Below, in pieces: positions 17,419 through 26,577 of a stretch of DNA of 64,000 bases. Position numbers and translations under genes: made by a program. How positions within the stretch are numbered: the stretch's first letter is position 1; each line of letters begins with the position of its first letter. This stretch comes from Nocardia transvalensis (GTDB lineage Bacteria > Actinomycetota > Actinomycetes > Mycobacteriales > Mycobacteriaceae). The notes under the pieces are model-generated. The model did no database searches, had not been told where the DNA came from, and saw only the letters and a program-made list of their open reading frames with translations. The stretch spans positions 393,309 to 457,308 of the forward strand of contig NZ_JADLQQ010000008.1 of NCBI RefSeq assembly GCF_015477765.1. The letters are read 5' to 3'.

Positions 17419-18151
17419 GCTCCCCGACACCCGGGATATCGACAGTCACGGTGTCACCGGCGACGAGCACGCCGACGCCGGCTGGGGTCCCGGTCAGCAC
17501 AACATCGCCGGGCAGCAGGGTCATTGCCTCGGAGATATACGCGACCAGCTCAGTCACCGAAGTCAGCATGTCTGCAACCTCACCGTCCTGGCGCAGCACA
17601 TCGTTGACCCGACACCGCACCCGACATCCCGCCGGGAGATCTGTCACCAGCCATGGCCCCAGCGGACAGAAGGTGTCGAACGCCTTCGCGTAACTTGGTT
17701 GTCCGTCACGGCGTTGGAGGTCCCGCGCAGTCACGTCGTTGGCGCAGGTGTAACCGGCAATCACGCCAGAAACCCTGTCGGATGGCACATTTCGACAGCG
17801 GCGACCTATCACCACCGCGAGTTCGGCCTCATGGTGCACCTCGGCCGACTGGGGCGGCAGGACGATCGTCTCGCCCTGTCCGATCACGGCGGACGGTGGC
17901 TTGAAGAAGATCCGGGGTCGTTCGGCCGTGGCTAGTCCCAGCTCCGCAGCATGGTCGGCGTAGTTGCGGCCGACCGCCACGATCTTGCTCGGTTCCGCGG
18001 GCGCCAAGAGCCGAACTGCGGCCGGATCGATCTCTTCACCAGTCCGAATGCTGCGGCTGTCCCATGGCGCATGGGAGAGCCGCAGGATCACCTCGTCGTG
18101 CACGCAGCCCCACATGGCCTGATCACCCGATTGGAATCGGCCGAAACGCAT
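17390..18151 (-). CDS. Fumarylacetoacetate hydrolase family protein
   Basis: 253 residues from ATG 18151, opening MRFGRFQSGD as is usual for the family. The FAH core contains FFKPPSAVIGQGE, the metal site Glu108-x-Glu110 (VHHEAELAVVIG) and Asp139 (CANDVTARDLQ). LTGTPAGVG, an oxyanion-loop motif, lies near the end. Members hydrolyse or decarboxylate beta-keto or oxo-dienoate intermediates of aromatic catabolism using Mg2+ or Ca2+. No aromatic pathway gene adjoins it, so the substrate cannot be named. The frame stays open far upstream to 18889, but those residues have no family match. Confidence 0.88.
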   Translation of the reverse strand: MRFGRFQSGDQAMWGCVHDEVILRLSHAPWDSRSIRTGEEIDPAAVRLLAPAEPSKIVAVGRNYADHAAELGLATAERPRIFFKPPSAVIGQGETIVLPPQSAEVHHEAELAVVIGRRCRNVPSDRVSGVIAGYTCANDVTARDLQRRDGQPSYAKAFDTFCPLGPWLVTDLPAGCRVRCRVNDVLRQDGEVADMLTSVTELVAYISEAMTLLPGDVVLTGTPAGVGVLVAGDTVTVDIPGVGELTNPVDAAR

Positions 18152-19072
18152 GACGCCAACGGTAACGCTTCGAACCAACACGAAGACGACCCTGGGCATT
18201 ACCGTCGCCGACTCGACGAGCTGTCCGGCACCCCGCCCGACCGGGTCGTCGGCGCACTGGTGGCCGGGGCGGGCCCGGCGCACTCGCCGCCATCGCCGAG
18301 CGCGTACAGGCCCACTTCGCCGCCTGGCGTCGATCACGTCTGCCTGCAGGTTCTCACTGCCCAACCAGCCATCGCGCCGATAGCCGAATGGCGCGAACTG
18401 AGCCGTCTCAACAGTTTGCTTCAGCAAACGACCGCGACCCACGCGAAGCAACCCTTCGACCGACATACTTCGGTACCCACCCCGGGCGGTGCTCGGTTCG
18501 TTTCGCCATCGCCGCCCGTGACCAGTGTGTTGCGTTCGGCAATGTCCTGCACGCGTCATCGCCCTGCGCGACCTCGGAACGCGCTGACCAAACATGCCGA
18601 TGTCATCGACAAGAAAGCCGCGGAATGGGCGACGGGCACTGGCCGGAGTGCCGCGGTCTGCTGGTCGGCATCGCACCTCACTAGCGATGGCCGCAGCGCC
18701 ACGGTCCATCTCAACCACGGCGGAGGTTCTCGGCGACGCCCAGTGGCTGCAGTTCGCCGACAACCTGATCGACATCTTGTACAGCTCGCCATCGTGACAG
18801 CGACCACCGTCCATGACGAAGGAAACCAAGGCACCTGTAGTCGCACGACTTAGGGTGGGAGGCCCTGTGTCCCTGAGGTATTGGCTCACTTGCCCTTCAA
18901 CTATGTCGAAAGGCTGTGTGGCGCAGTGCGTTATCTGTTAGCGTCGGCGTGTATTCGGGTACTGGGCCGACGTAGAGATATCGCTCACGGTCAGGCTGTT
19001 GCGAGGGGGCAACTTGAGGTCGGCGTTTCGTGATGGGAAGTGCGCGTGGCCAGTTGGTCGAGGAGGCGAGGA
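18152..19072. other. Region of coding-like fragments, no intact gene
   Basis: About 920 bases. Plus-strand fragments look formerly coding, for example LDELSGTPPDRVVGALVAG (near 18210) and TTAEVLGDAQWLQFADNLIDIL (near 18710-18780), but they lie in different frames separated by stops. The minus frame continuous with the FAH gene is low-complexity Arg-rich and not gene-like. Probably a decayed plus-strand gene whose family I cannot identify. The last bases, GAGGAGGCGAGGA, are the ribosome site of the next gene. Confidence 0.35.
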
Positions 19073-20143
19073 GTGAGCGACATCGACACCAAACCTTCGG
19101 CAGCGGACCGGGAAACACCTGAAGGTTTGACCCCGATTCCGTTATTCGAGATCGTGCAGGGTGGTTGGGCGGCGTCGACGTTGGCCGCGGCACTCGAGGT
19201 CGGCTTGTTCGAAGTGACTGCTCGACCGGGCGGGCTCGGTCGCGAGGACGTCGCACGGGAGTTGGGAATTCAGGATCGTCCTGCCGATATCTTGCTGGCG
19301 GCCTGCGCGTCCCTGGGGCTTCTGATCAAAGACGGCGAGCGATACCGCAATTCGCCGTTGTCGGATGAGTTTCTCGTCGAAGGGCGTCCTTACTATTTCG
19401 GCGGTTTCGTCCGGTACGCCGATCGGCGCAGGTACCCCGGTTGGCAGGAGCTTGCGACCGCTGTCAGGACGAACCGGCCGACCACCTGGGATCCGGACAA
19501 ACAGTCGAGCGTGTTCGACCAGGGCGACCAACTCGTCCTGTCGATGTTCTGGGAAGCCATGCATTCGATGAGTTCGTTCACCGGGCGTGTGATGGCGCGG
19601 GCGCTGCCGGTGCTGGCCGAACGTCATGCGCTTCTGGATGTCGGCGGTGGATCAGGCGCTTTGGTCATCGAGGCATGTAAGGCAGTGCCGACGCTCCGCG
19701 CGGCCGTGTTCGAGCTTCCGCACGTCTGCGAGATCGCGGCACAGAAGATCGCTGCGGCGGGACTCGAGGCCCGCATCGCTACCGTGCCGGGAGATTTCCT
19801 CGCCGACAACGCACTGCCCACGGGATACGACACCATCGGTCTGTCCGCGGTCCTGCACGATTGGGACGAGGAAACCGGCCGTGCGCTGCTCGGAAAGTGT
19901 TTCCGCGCACTTGCATCCGGCGGGATGATCATTGTGCTGGAGGACCTGCTCGACGACGACCGGACCGGACCGTCGCGGGCCGCGCTGGTCGGGGTGAACA
20001 TGCTGGTCGAAACCGAAGGCGGCAAGAACTACTCGGGCGGGGAGTACACCCGCTGGCTGACCGACGCGGGCTTCACCGACGTGAAACGCATCCCCTGCGA
20101 ATCGGTGACGACGAACAGCATCATCCTGGCCCACAAGCCGTAG
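19073..20143 (+). CDS. SAM-dependent O-methyltransferase (hydroxyindole/acetylserotonin type)
   Basis: 356 residues from GTG 19073, chosen for the ribosome site GAGGAGGCG and preferred over ATG 19040. It has an N-terminal winged-helix dimerisation domain, then the class I fold: motif I LLDVGGGSGALVIEA, the PGDFLADNALP motif, and VLHDWDEE containing the usual catalytic His region. Such enzymes methylate phenolic hydroxyls of secondary metabolites. The intact gene has a broken paralogue at 38430-39180 with long stretches of identity. It stands alone and converges on the isochorismatase gene. Confidence 0.88.
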   Translation: MSDIDTKPSAADRETPEGLTPIPLFEIVQGGWAASTLAAALEVGLFEVTARPGGLGREDVARELGIQDRPADILLAACASLGLLIKDGERYRNSPLSDEFLVEGRPYYFGGFVRYADRRRYPGWQELATAVRTNRPTTWDPDKQSSVFDQGDQLVLSMFWEAMHSMSSFTGRVMARALPVLAERHALLDVGGGSGALVIEACKAVPTLRAAVFELPHVCEIAAQKIAAAGLEARIATVPGDFLADNALPTGYDTIGLSAVLHDWDEETGRALLGKCFRALASGGMIIVLEDLLDDDRTGPSRAALVGVNMLVETEGGKNYSGGEYTRWLTDAGFTDVKRIPCESVTTNSIILAHKP

Positions 20144-20163
20144 CAGGCGGTGATCCGGCTGGG

Positions 20164-20215
20164 CCTGCGTTCGACTCCCCATCCAGCTGAACATATAGCG
20201 GCAGATGAACGCAGG
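20164..20215. terminator. Inverted repeat between convergent genes
   Basis: CCTGCGTTC (20164-20172) and GAACGCAGG (20207-20215) are a perfect 9-bp inverted repeat separated by 34 nt, midway between two convergent stop codons. A bidirectional terminator is plausible, although the loop is long and there is no T tract. Confidence 0.3.
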
Positions 20216-20232
20216 ACCTGGTCAGGGTGCTA

Positions 20233-20919
20233 CTAGTCGGTAGCAGGGACGGGCTCGCTCCAGTACCGCGGGTCGCGGCCGTAGTTCGGTGTCGTGAAGG
20301 CGCGGTCCCAGGTCGCGCCGTCGGCGATCAGTGCTCGCCACGGCGCGACTTCGACGTAGAGCACTCGCATAGAGTTCAACCCTGCCTGGTGCAGGTTGGG
20401 TCCGTCAGTGGAGACGGCATCCTCGGCGACGGCGACTTCGTAATTGCGTTCCAGTCCGGCCCGCACCGTGGCCTCCACACAAACGTTCGTCTGCAGCCCA
20501 GCGACGATAAGGCGTTGTGCTCCAAGGCTTCTCAGGACCGGGTCGAGTTCGGTGTAGGTGAAGAAGCTGTGCCGGGTTTTCTCCATGACGATGTCGCCAG
20601 GTCGCGGCGCGACCGATTCCATGATCTCGCTACGCCACTGCACCTGCTCAGCGGACAGGTTCGGCAGCCGGGACCGCCGCGTGCGTAGATGCCGCGCGGC
20701 GCGGGGGTTTGCCGCTAATGTCCCAGCAGGGCTGGTCACCTGCCGTGAGTAGATCACCGGGACGCCACGAGCCCGGGCCGCGTCGAGCAACTGCCGGCAC
20801 TCGTCGACGACTTCGGGGAGCCGCCAGATCGGTGGCCAACCCAACGCGTCTCGAAGGCCATCGTCGGCGATGTAGCCGTTTTGCATGTCGATCATCAGTA
20901 CTGCGAGGTCGCTCACCAT
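20233..20919 (-). CDS. Isochorismatase-like cysteine hydrolase
   Basis: 228 residues. The catalytic triad is complete: Asp11 (VLMIDMQNGY), Lys114 (MEKTRHSFF) and Cys147 (GLQTNVCVEAT), with the cis-peptide region just before the Cys. The family includes isochorismatases, nicotinamidases and N-carbamoyl hydrolases. The long insert between strand 1 and the Lys (about 20-110) and the FFTYTELDPVLR segment fit biuret- or peroxyureidoacrylate-type amidohydrolases, but the substrate cannot be fixed. Single gene. Confidence 0.88.
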   Translation of the reverse strand: MVSDLAVLMIDMQNGYIADDGLRDALGWPPIWRLPEVVDECRQLLDAARARGVPVIYSRQVTSPAGTLAANPRAARHLRTRRSRLPNLSAEQVQWRSEIMESVAPRPGDIVMEKTRHSFFTYTELDPVLRSLGAQRLIVAGLQTNVCVEATVRAGLERNYEVAVAEDAVSTDGPNLHQAGLNSMRVLYVEVAPWRALIADGATWDRAFTTPNYGRDPRYWSEPVPATD

Positions 20920-21308
20920 GTTCTCCGTCCACCCCTGATGCGAGTTCCAACTCCAATGATCGTTGTCAGCTCGAGGACGGGGAGCCGGATCGGCTCGCTG
21001 CCATGGGTTGAGAACGGGATTTGATCTGGAGGAAGCGGACGAGATTCAAAGCCCAAGCCGCGGAGCGCTTCAGCAGTCCCGCCCTCCTCCTCGCGGTCCT
21101 CGTGGTGGTCGTTGTCCTGCTGCTGATCTGCCTCGTGCTCGGCCTCGTTATCTGGCTCGCCTTGCTTTTGATGCACACGAATCAATTAGCAGGCGAACGA
21201 TTTGTCGCATCGGCAGCGTCGATCACGAGATTTCTTCGCGCGCAGCAGACCGGTGGGCTGCCGGCATGGTCTGGCCGTCATAGGCGGACAACTGCCCTTC
21301 CTCTCGGC
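20920..21308. other. Intergenic stretch, possible small membrane protein on plus strand
   Basis: A plus-strand frame opening at TTG 21021 encodes about 30 consecutive hydrophobic residues (starting ALLLAVLVVVVVLLLICLVL near 21080). GGAGGAAG occurs nearby, but no ATG or GTG follows it at a proper distance. The reverse strand of the same stretch is Glu/Asp/His-rich low complexity. It could be a single-span membrane peptide or a chance product of a skewed sequence. Confidence 0.25.
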
Positions 21309-21488
21309 TTAGAAGACCCGCCATCCAGCAAGCGCTCTGGGGATCCACTTCGCGCCGCACCTGGGGCATTTCAGAACGGTGGGAGTGGGACTGTTCGATT
21401 GCGCCACGCCGCCGCAGTGGCAGTAGAAGGTTGTCCGGTTCGACTTCAACTGCGTGGGTTGAGGATCAGGTTCGGGTTCGTCGCTCAT
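21309..21488 (-). CDS. Small zinc-ribbon protein
   Basis: 59 residues from ATG 21488. An acidic Pro-rich start is followed by CHCGG and CPRCGAKW, four Cys with zinc-ribbon spacing, and a short aromatic C-terminus. Function unknown. Such mini-ribbons often bind nucleic acid or act as metal sites in small complexes. No operon partner is visible. Confidence 0.5.
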   Translation of the reverse strand: MSDEPEPDPQPTQLKSNRTTFYCHCGGVAQSNSPTPTVLKCPRCGAKWIPRALAGWRVF

Positions 21489-21714
21489 GGGGCCGATCTT
21501 CCCACCGCCCCACCCCATGGTGGGCGGTTCACGGCACTAGGTGTCGGTGAGTTGCCCGCTGACGGCGTGTCGGAATATTCACCGTTAATGGATGGACGTG
21601 TCCGAACGCCAGCCGGTTCCGCCCATGCCGGTTGATCTGCCGCCGGACGGGCAATGATGGATCCACCGACATCGCCTCGTCCGGCAGGTCGACCAGCTGT
21701 CGAAACTGGTCGAA

Positions 21715-22233
21715 TCAGGCGGCATACCCGAGGCGTGCGCTGCCGGTCGACCGACCGCCGTTCACCACGCGGCGACCGTTGCGGTCGAACACCGATGGCG
21801 AAACGATGTCCCAATACGGGTTTCCGGTAGTGGGCTTATCCCTCGCCATGTAGTGTACGAACCGTAGATCGAATGCGGCATCGGCCTGGTCATCACCCGT
21901 GCCCGCGAGCATCGGCGCGGCGTCCAGGTAGTCCGCCACCTTCGGATACTCGGCTCGCAGACGCTGCTCGTCACCGAGTAACGCGGCCAGTTCGTCACGA
22001 CGCTCCGCAGTCAACACCAGGTCAGTCACACATTCGATTCTGGCTTCGCCCAGCCACTTTCGGGACCAGTTGCCGAAAGTTGATTCATTGCGTGGCGCTC
22101 TCTCAGCCTGGCACCGGCGGCCGTCGTCAACGCCTCCCCAGAGGGACGGCAAAAGATCACCAGCCTCGACGACCACCACGAACTCGTGCAAGAGAGGCAA
22201 AGCTTCCGTGACAACGCGGTGCCTGGCTGGCAC
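21715..22233 (-). CDS. Hypothetical protein
   Basis: Up to 172 residues from GTG 22233; the true start may be internal. The N-terminal ~60 residues are atypical. From about residue 70 it becomes a convincing globular sequence (LTAERRDELAALLGDEQRLRAEYPKV, then FDLRFVHYMARDKPTTGNPYWDIVSPSVF). No family recognised. It is divergent from the phosphotransferase-like gene. It could be a truncated protein that kept only its C-terminal domain. Confidence 0.4.
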   Translation of the reverse strand: MPARHRVVTEALPLLHEFVVVVEAGDLLPSLWGGVDDGRRCQAERAPRNESTFGNWSRKWLGEARIECVTDLVLTAERRDELAALLGDEQRLRAEYPKVADYLDAAPMLAGTGDDQADAAFDLRFVHYMARDKPTTGNPYWDIVSPSVFDRNGRRVVNGGRSTGSARLGYAA

Positions 22234-22311
22234 CTATCCCGTCCCGAGACTGAACCCAATGGGTGTTCTCGGGCGTGCCCAGCTGTCGGTGGTCGATGGC
22301 ATCCTGGGGCG

Positions 22312-23379
22312 ATGACACGGGAGGCGAGTCCGATGGTCACAGGACACCAGGCGTTTCGGTCGACTCCAGCGGATTCCGCAGGGTTCGCATCGGTCGACCC
22401 GCATTCCCTCTATCGGCAAGCCTGCACGCATCCGGAGGGCGCTGCGGGCTTCTACAACCGCAACATTCGTGTGGCGGCCGGTACGCGTGCGGTCAATGTG
22501 CGGATCCCTGTCGAGGGTGCGGACTTGATGGACTATCGCCAATGGCCCGAGCCACAGGTCTTGGCCGCGATCGCGCCCCACATTGCGGCGGTTCCTGTCC
22601 TGTCCTGGGAGTCCGCGCGTCCGGCGTATCAAATTCACGAGTACATCGACGGTGACGTACTGGACCAGCTCGCCCCGCGCGGACACCCGGTACCGGCGCA
22701 TGTTCCCTCCGATGTCGCGCAACTGTTCGCTCAGCTGCGAGCCATCCCGCGTAGTGCCCTGCCGCCGACCCCGGGCGGGCTCGATGACGACCCGCAGCGG
22801 TTCGCCCGCCGTCTGTGGGGTGTCACCCGGCAGGCGTATCTGGACCGTCGCTGGGGCCACTCCCGTCTGTTTCGGCGGCTGCGGATCCCGGCTGACCCGT
22901 TCGAACCGTTGGTGGGGACATGGAACGCCCTGCGACCCAGACCGTTTCGGCTCATCCACGCCGATCTGCACCGTAAGAACATGATCGTCCGCAACGGTGA
23001 AACCGTGTTCTTGGACTGGGAGTTGGCCCTGTACGGCGATCCGCTCTACGACGTCGCGATCCACCTGCACAAAATGAGGTACCTTCCTGACGAGCAGGAA
23101 CGGTTTGTATCGGCCTGGGCGGCGGCCGAACCCGAAGCCGCGCACAGCGAGTGGGAGCACGATCTACAGATCTACCTCGTCCACGAGCAAATCAAATCCG
23201 CAGTCCTCGACGCTGTCCGCTACGCCAAACTCATCGCCGAAGGCGGTCTCACCCCGGACAACCAGCAGTTCTTGGTGCGGAAACTGGCACAGAAGCTGCA
23301 GGCCGCCGCATCTGTGTGGGGATTGGAAGCGCCGATCGGCGAAGTGCAAGTTGAAGCAGCGCTGCGCGGCGGATGCTGA
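22312..23379 (+). CDS. Aminoglycoside phosphotransferase-like kinase (APH fold)
   Basis: 355 residues from ATG 22312; ATG 22333 is an alternative with a better ribosome site (GGGAGG). The catalytic loop LIHADLHRKNMIV carries the Asp and Asn of the Brenner motif, and FLDWELALYGDPLYDVA supplies the metal-binding Asp. The substrate is unknown. This fold also phosphorylates choline, homoserine and nucleosides. It comes before a MazG-kinase fusion gene on the same strand (138 bp apart). Together with the DapA-like and PP2C-like genes it forms a set of nucleotide, sugar or signalling functions just left of the CRISPR array. There is no evidence for drug resistance. Confidence 0.75.
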   Translation: MTREASPMVTGHQAFRSTPADSAGFASVDPHSLYRQACTHPEGAAGFYNRNIRVAAGTRAVNVRIPVEGADLMDYRQWPEPQVLAAIAPHIAAVPVLSWESARPAYQIHEYIDGDVLDQLAPRGHPVPAHVPSDVAQLFAQLRAIPRSALPPTPGGLDDDPQRFARRLWGVTRQAYLDRRWGHSRLFRRLRIPADPFEPLVGTWNALRPRPFRLIHADLHRKNMIVRNGETVFLDWELALYGDPLYDVAIHLHKMRYLPDEQERFVSAWAAAEPEAAHSEWEHDLQIYLVHEQIKSAVLDAVRYAKLIAEGGLTPDNQQFLVRKLAQKLQAAASVWGLEAPIGEVQVEAALRGGC

Positions 23380-23517
23380 TCGTGTGCTGATCAGTCCTGC
23401 TGAGAAGTCGTGGCTAGCTGGCTACTGCGGGTAGCGGTGGCTGCCGAGACCGTGGGTTCTTGCGGCGGACGTAGCTGCGATGGACTAGTTGTAGGACGGA
23501 GTTGAGAGGGTGAGCGC

Positions 23518-24579
23518 ATGGATTGGGATGGGCTGGGTGCACAGCTGGACGCGGTCTCTCGGCAGTACGCGCAGCGGCACGGATTTCAGCGGACACCAGA
23601 GTGGCTGGTGCTGAAGATCGCCGAGGAAGCTGGCGAACTGGTGCAGCAGTTCCTCGCCGCCACGGGGCAGGGGCGCTCTCGTGGCAAATCGCCTGCAGAG
23701 CTGAATGATTCGGTCGACAACGAGATCGCCGACCTGCTGGGCCACACGATCCTGCTAGCCCATCATCGAGGCACCGACCTGCAGACCGCGCTTGATCGCA
23801 AATGGCTGCGGCGCATCACAACCGGCGAACTATCCCAGTCACAGTTGTCATCGTGCCCAGCATCGGACGGCACAGCCGCCGTCATGCGGAACCTGCCGCA
23901 AGTCACCGACACGATGCGGGTGTTCGAAACCGACGACTCGACGCCGGTGCATGCTACATGGAATGACGATGGCGACGCGGTGAGGACTGTGCTGTCGGCA
24001 TCGGTGATGGAGGCGTTGGCCGATTGCGCCCGGCGCCTGGACGGGCGCGGATTGATCGTGTTGTGTGGGTTTCCCGGATCGGGAAAGTCCACTGCCGCAC
24101 GGTATCTGGCTGCTGTCACCGGCGCGATGGTGCTGGACAAGGACGCCTTCGCACCGGGGCTGGAGTCGGCGGTGATGACACGGCTGACCGGCAACCCCGA
24201 TGATCGCGACAGCGACGCCTACAAGTCGGTTGTCGCCCCACACGTCTACGACGGCCTGATCCGCATGGCAACGACTGTAGCTGCCCGCATCCCGGTGATC
24301 GTGGACGCGCCGTTCCTGAGTCTCATCCAAGCCGCCGGTGATGCGGGGGAGCGATTCACCGATCACCTGAAGAGTCGGGTCGGGGCACCGCAGTCGCTGC
24401 CGGTGATCACGGTCTGGGTGGACAGTGCGGCCGAGCAGATCCGCGCCCGCATGACCATCCGCGGCGCCGATCGTGACGTCTCGAAGCTGGCCGACTGGCC
24501 CGCATACGAGTCCGCGGTCCTGACCGGCGGTCTGCGGGAAACTGCTCACGCCTTGGTGGACTCGGTCATCCGCAACTGA
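23518..24579 (+). CDS. MazG-like pyrophosphohydrolase fused to P-loop kinase
   Basis: 353 residues. Residues 1-105 form a MazG/dUTPase-type all-alpha domain with the metal motif EEAGE (36-40) and a downstream EIADLL (69-74), as in enzymes that hydrolyse NTPs to NMP and PPi. After a linker the C-terminal domain (about 175-350) is a P-loop kinase with Walker A GFPGSGKST (184-192) and DAPFL. It resembles zeta-toxin or AAA_33-type kinases. A house-cleaning NTPase joined to a small-molecule kinase suggests a nucleotide salvage or modified-nucleotide role. The fusion is unusual. Convergent with the DapA-like gene. Confidence 0.75.
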   Translation: MDWDGLGAQLDAVSRQYAQRHGFQRTPEWLVLKIAEEAGELVQQFLAATGQGRSRGKSPAELNDSVDNEIADLLGHTILLAHHRGTDLQTALDRKWLRRITTGELSQSQLSSCPASDGTAAVMRNLPQVTDTMRVFETDDSTPVHATWNDDGDAVRTVLSASVMEALADCARRLDGRGLIVLCGFPGSGKSTAARYLAAVTGAMVLDKDAFAPGLESAVMTRLTGNPDDRDSDAYKSVVAPHVYDGLIRMATTVAARIPVIVDAPFLSLIQAAGDAGERFTDHLKSRVGAPQSLPVITVWVDSAAEQIRARMTIRGADRDVSKLADWPAYESAVLTGGLRETAHALVDSVIRN

Positions 24580-24582
24580 CTG

Positions 24583-24645
24583 CGGCACCGCGCGCTGTCT
24601 CGTCTGTAGCGAGCGGGTGGTGAGGCAGGTGACGGGGCGGTGCCG
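24583..24645. terminator. Inverted repeat between convergent genes
   Basis: CGGCACCGC (24583-24591) and GCGGTGCCG (24637-24645) are a perfect 9-bp inverted repeat between the convergent stops of the MazG-kinase and DapA-like genes. A bidirectional terminator is likely, with a long loop. Confidence 0.35.
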
Positions 24646-24650
24646 TGGTG

Positions 24651-25544
24651 TTATCCGAGTGGCCGCATTTCGGTCAGGGTGTTGTGCATTGCGGTCATGA
24701 TGAGGCGCCACTGAGCGGGTTCGGCCGCGGTCAGGGGCGGACGCACACGGGCGGGAAACCCGGGCAGACGGGTCTGGAGGGCGGCCTTGGCGAAGGCGAT
24801 GTCGCTCAGGGGGAGGGTTTTCCGGGCCTCGGTGTAGCGGTCGAATACCCGTTGCAGGTGCGCCGCAGCCTCGATGTCCCTGGCGGCCACGGCGGCGGCG
24901 ATGCGAACCGGAAGCTCGGCCACCGGGCCACCGGCACCGGTGACGACGCCGTCGACACCCAGCTCGCGCACCCTTGGCCCGACCCGATCGTCACCCAGGA
25001 ACACCTGTATCCGTGCGGACGCCGCCTTGTATGCCCGGCTGGCGGTGAGGTCCTTGCCGGAGTCCTTCACCCCGAACAGGGCGGGGAAATCCGCGGCGAG
25101 CCTCGCCACCATGCCAGGGCTTAGATTGACCTGGGTGTGCCGCGGAAAGTTGTACAGCAGAACCGGTTTCTGCGCGCGGCCCAAGACCTGGGCGAAGAAG
25201 TTCTCGAGCCCTGCTTCGGGGGCGTGGGCGAAGAAGTAGGGCGCGATCGCCGCCAGACAATCGGCCAGGTCATTCGCGTGTTCGGTGAGATCGAGGGCGT
25301 CATCGAGGGCGCAGGCACCGACGTGGGCGATCAGCGTGCCACGCCAGCGACTACGGCAGAACTCCACGAGCTGGCGGCGCTCGCGCACGGTCAGGCTGGC
25401 AAACTCACCGGTCGTACCGTTGACCAACAGACTCGTCACGCCAGCGTCGTGCAGCAGACCGAGGTAGTCACCGAGCGCAGAGAGGTCCACGGCACCGTCG
25501 GGCCGAAACGGGGTCACGGTCGCAGCGATCGGTGACGAGATCAT
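24651..25544 (-). CDS. DapA-family aldolase (dihydrodipicolinate synthase / N-acetylneuraminate lyase type)
   Basis: 297 residues. The TIM-barrel lyase landmarks are all present: TPFRPDG, GTTGE at 43-47, the catalytic Tyr131 (LLYNFP) and the Schiff-base Lys160 (GVKDSGKD), followed by GAGGPVAE. Members catalyse aldol reactions on pyruvate or 2-oxoacids. DapA proper lies in a lysine operon, so this stand-alone paralogue with a shortened C-terminus is more likely a catabolic 2-keto-3-deoxy sugar or amino-sugar aldolase. Substrate unknown. Confidence 0.85.
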   Translation of the reverse strand: MISSPIAATVTPFRPDGAVDLSALGDYLGLLHDAGVTSLLVNGTTGEFASLTVRERRQLVEFCRSRWRGTLIAHVGACALDDALDLTEHANDLADCLAAIAPYFFAHAPEAGLENFFAQVLGRAQKPVLLYNFPRHTQVNLSPGMVARLAADFPALFGVKDSGKDLTASRAYKAASARIQVFLGDDRVGPRVRELGVDGVVTGAGGPVAELPVRIAAAVAARDIEAAAHLQRVFDRYTEARKTLPLSDIAFAKAALQTRLPGFPARVRPPLTAAEPAQWRLIMTAMHNTLTEMRPLG

Positions 25545-25722
25545 GATGCGTTTCTAGACGATCAAGCCAGTTGGGTCGAGCACTCGGTTCCGCGACATCG
25601 GCGATAACGGTCGTTGGAAAGCCGTCTGTCCTTGCTGATTCCGTACCTTAGTCGCATGCGCAATAGTCGCATGCGCAACATACGATGCAACGCGGATCCG
25701 CATACGACCGCATCGTCAAGTC

Positions 25723-26577
25723 ATGTATGTGTCCACCGCTACCGCAGCGGTGCCTGGTCGCCAGAACGAGGACTTCGTGGGCCGCACCGGCCAGGTTTTG
25801 GTCCTCATCGATGGGGCAGGCAACCCGCCCAGATCAGCGACCGGTTGCTTGCATGGAGTCGCCTGGTACGCGCGCAACCTCGGTGCCACCCTTCTCCGCA
25901 CCGCTCAGGCACCCATACGGCTCACTCATGCACTGGCAGCAGCGATAGAACAGGTCGCAGCGTCGCACAGCGCCACCTGTGATCTTCGACATCCCGGCAG
26001 CCCGTCAGCGACGGTCATCGTCACCCGCCTCGACGACGGGTATCTGGACTACCTCGTGCTCGCCGATTCAACCCTGCTGCTGGGCACCACAACCGGTGGC
26101 GCGTTCACCATCACCGACAACCGGGAGGCGCTGGTCGGCGCACCGTACCGGAGCCGGCTCGACCAACTGCCGTGCGGCACCGCCGAACACGCCAACGCAT
26201 TGACTGCCTACGTCGAGTCGATGCGGGCGCACCGCAATCAGCCGGGCGACAACGGATTCTGGGTTGCCAGTGCCGACCCGGCCGCCGCCGACGAGGCGAT
26301 CACCGGAAGGCTACCGGTCGCAGAGCTTGCTGCATTCGCCGCGCTCAGCGACGGCGCCGCGCGCCTGGTGGACCGATTCCAGCTCGCGACATGGGACGAG
26401 GTCCTGCGCATTCTGGCAACCGTTGGCCCCACTGAATTGATCGACCGCGTCCGCGCGGCCGAACACAGCGACCCGAATGGCCGCCGTTGGCCGCGCGGTA
26501 AGCCCCACGACGACGCGACCGCCCCCGACCGTCAGGCGCGGGCATTGGCGCACCCCACGTGGTGGGGAGGACATTGA
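25723..26577 (+). CDS. PP2C-like protein phosphatase domain protein, end encoded by CRISPR repeat
   Basis: 284 residues. QNEDFVG, VLVLIDGAGNP and SATVIVTRLDD, YLVLADSTLLL are spaced like the metal-binding Asp strands of PPM/PP2C phosphatases, although the canonical DGxGG is DGAGN. The class often occurs beside APH-type kinases, as here. The last residues (HPTWWGGH and stop, 26552-26577) are encoded by a degenerate copy of the CRISPR repeat. The stop codon lies in the first spacer, so the natural C-terminus was probably replaced when the array formed or moved. Confidence 0.6.
   Translation: MYVSTATAAVPGRQNEDFVGRTGQVLVLIDGAGNPPRSATGCLHGVAWYARNLGATLLRTAQAPIRLTHALAAAIEQVAASHSATCDLRHPGSPSATVIVTRLDDGYLDYLVLADSTLLLGTTTGGAFTITDNREALVGAPYRSRLDQLPCGTAEHANALTAYVESMRAHRNQPGDNGFWVASADPAAADEAITGRLPVAELAAFAALSDGAARLVDRFQLATWDEVLRILATVGPTELIDRVRAAEHSDPNGRRWPRGKPHDDATAPDRQARALAHPTWWGGH

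Noticed and set aside
17951..18853. 300-codon plus-strand ORF opposite and upstream of the FAH gene
   Set aside because: Its first part is antisense to FAH, the rest is low-complexity Pro/Arg/Thr-rich; coding-like fragments nearby lie in other frames.
22312..23379. Calling the APH-like genes (here and at 50593) antibiotic-resistance genes
   Set aside because: Only the general kinase fold is visible; the fold covers many substrates and no resistance-specific motif or context is present.
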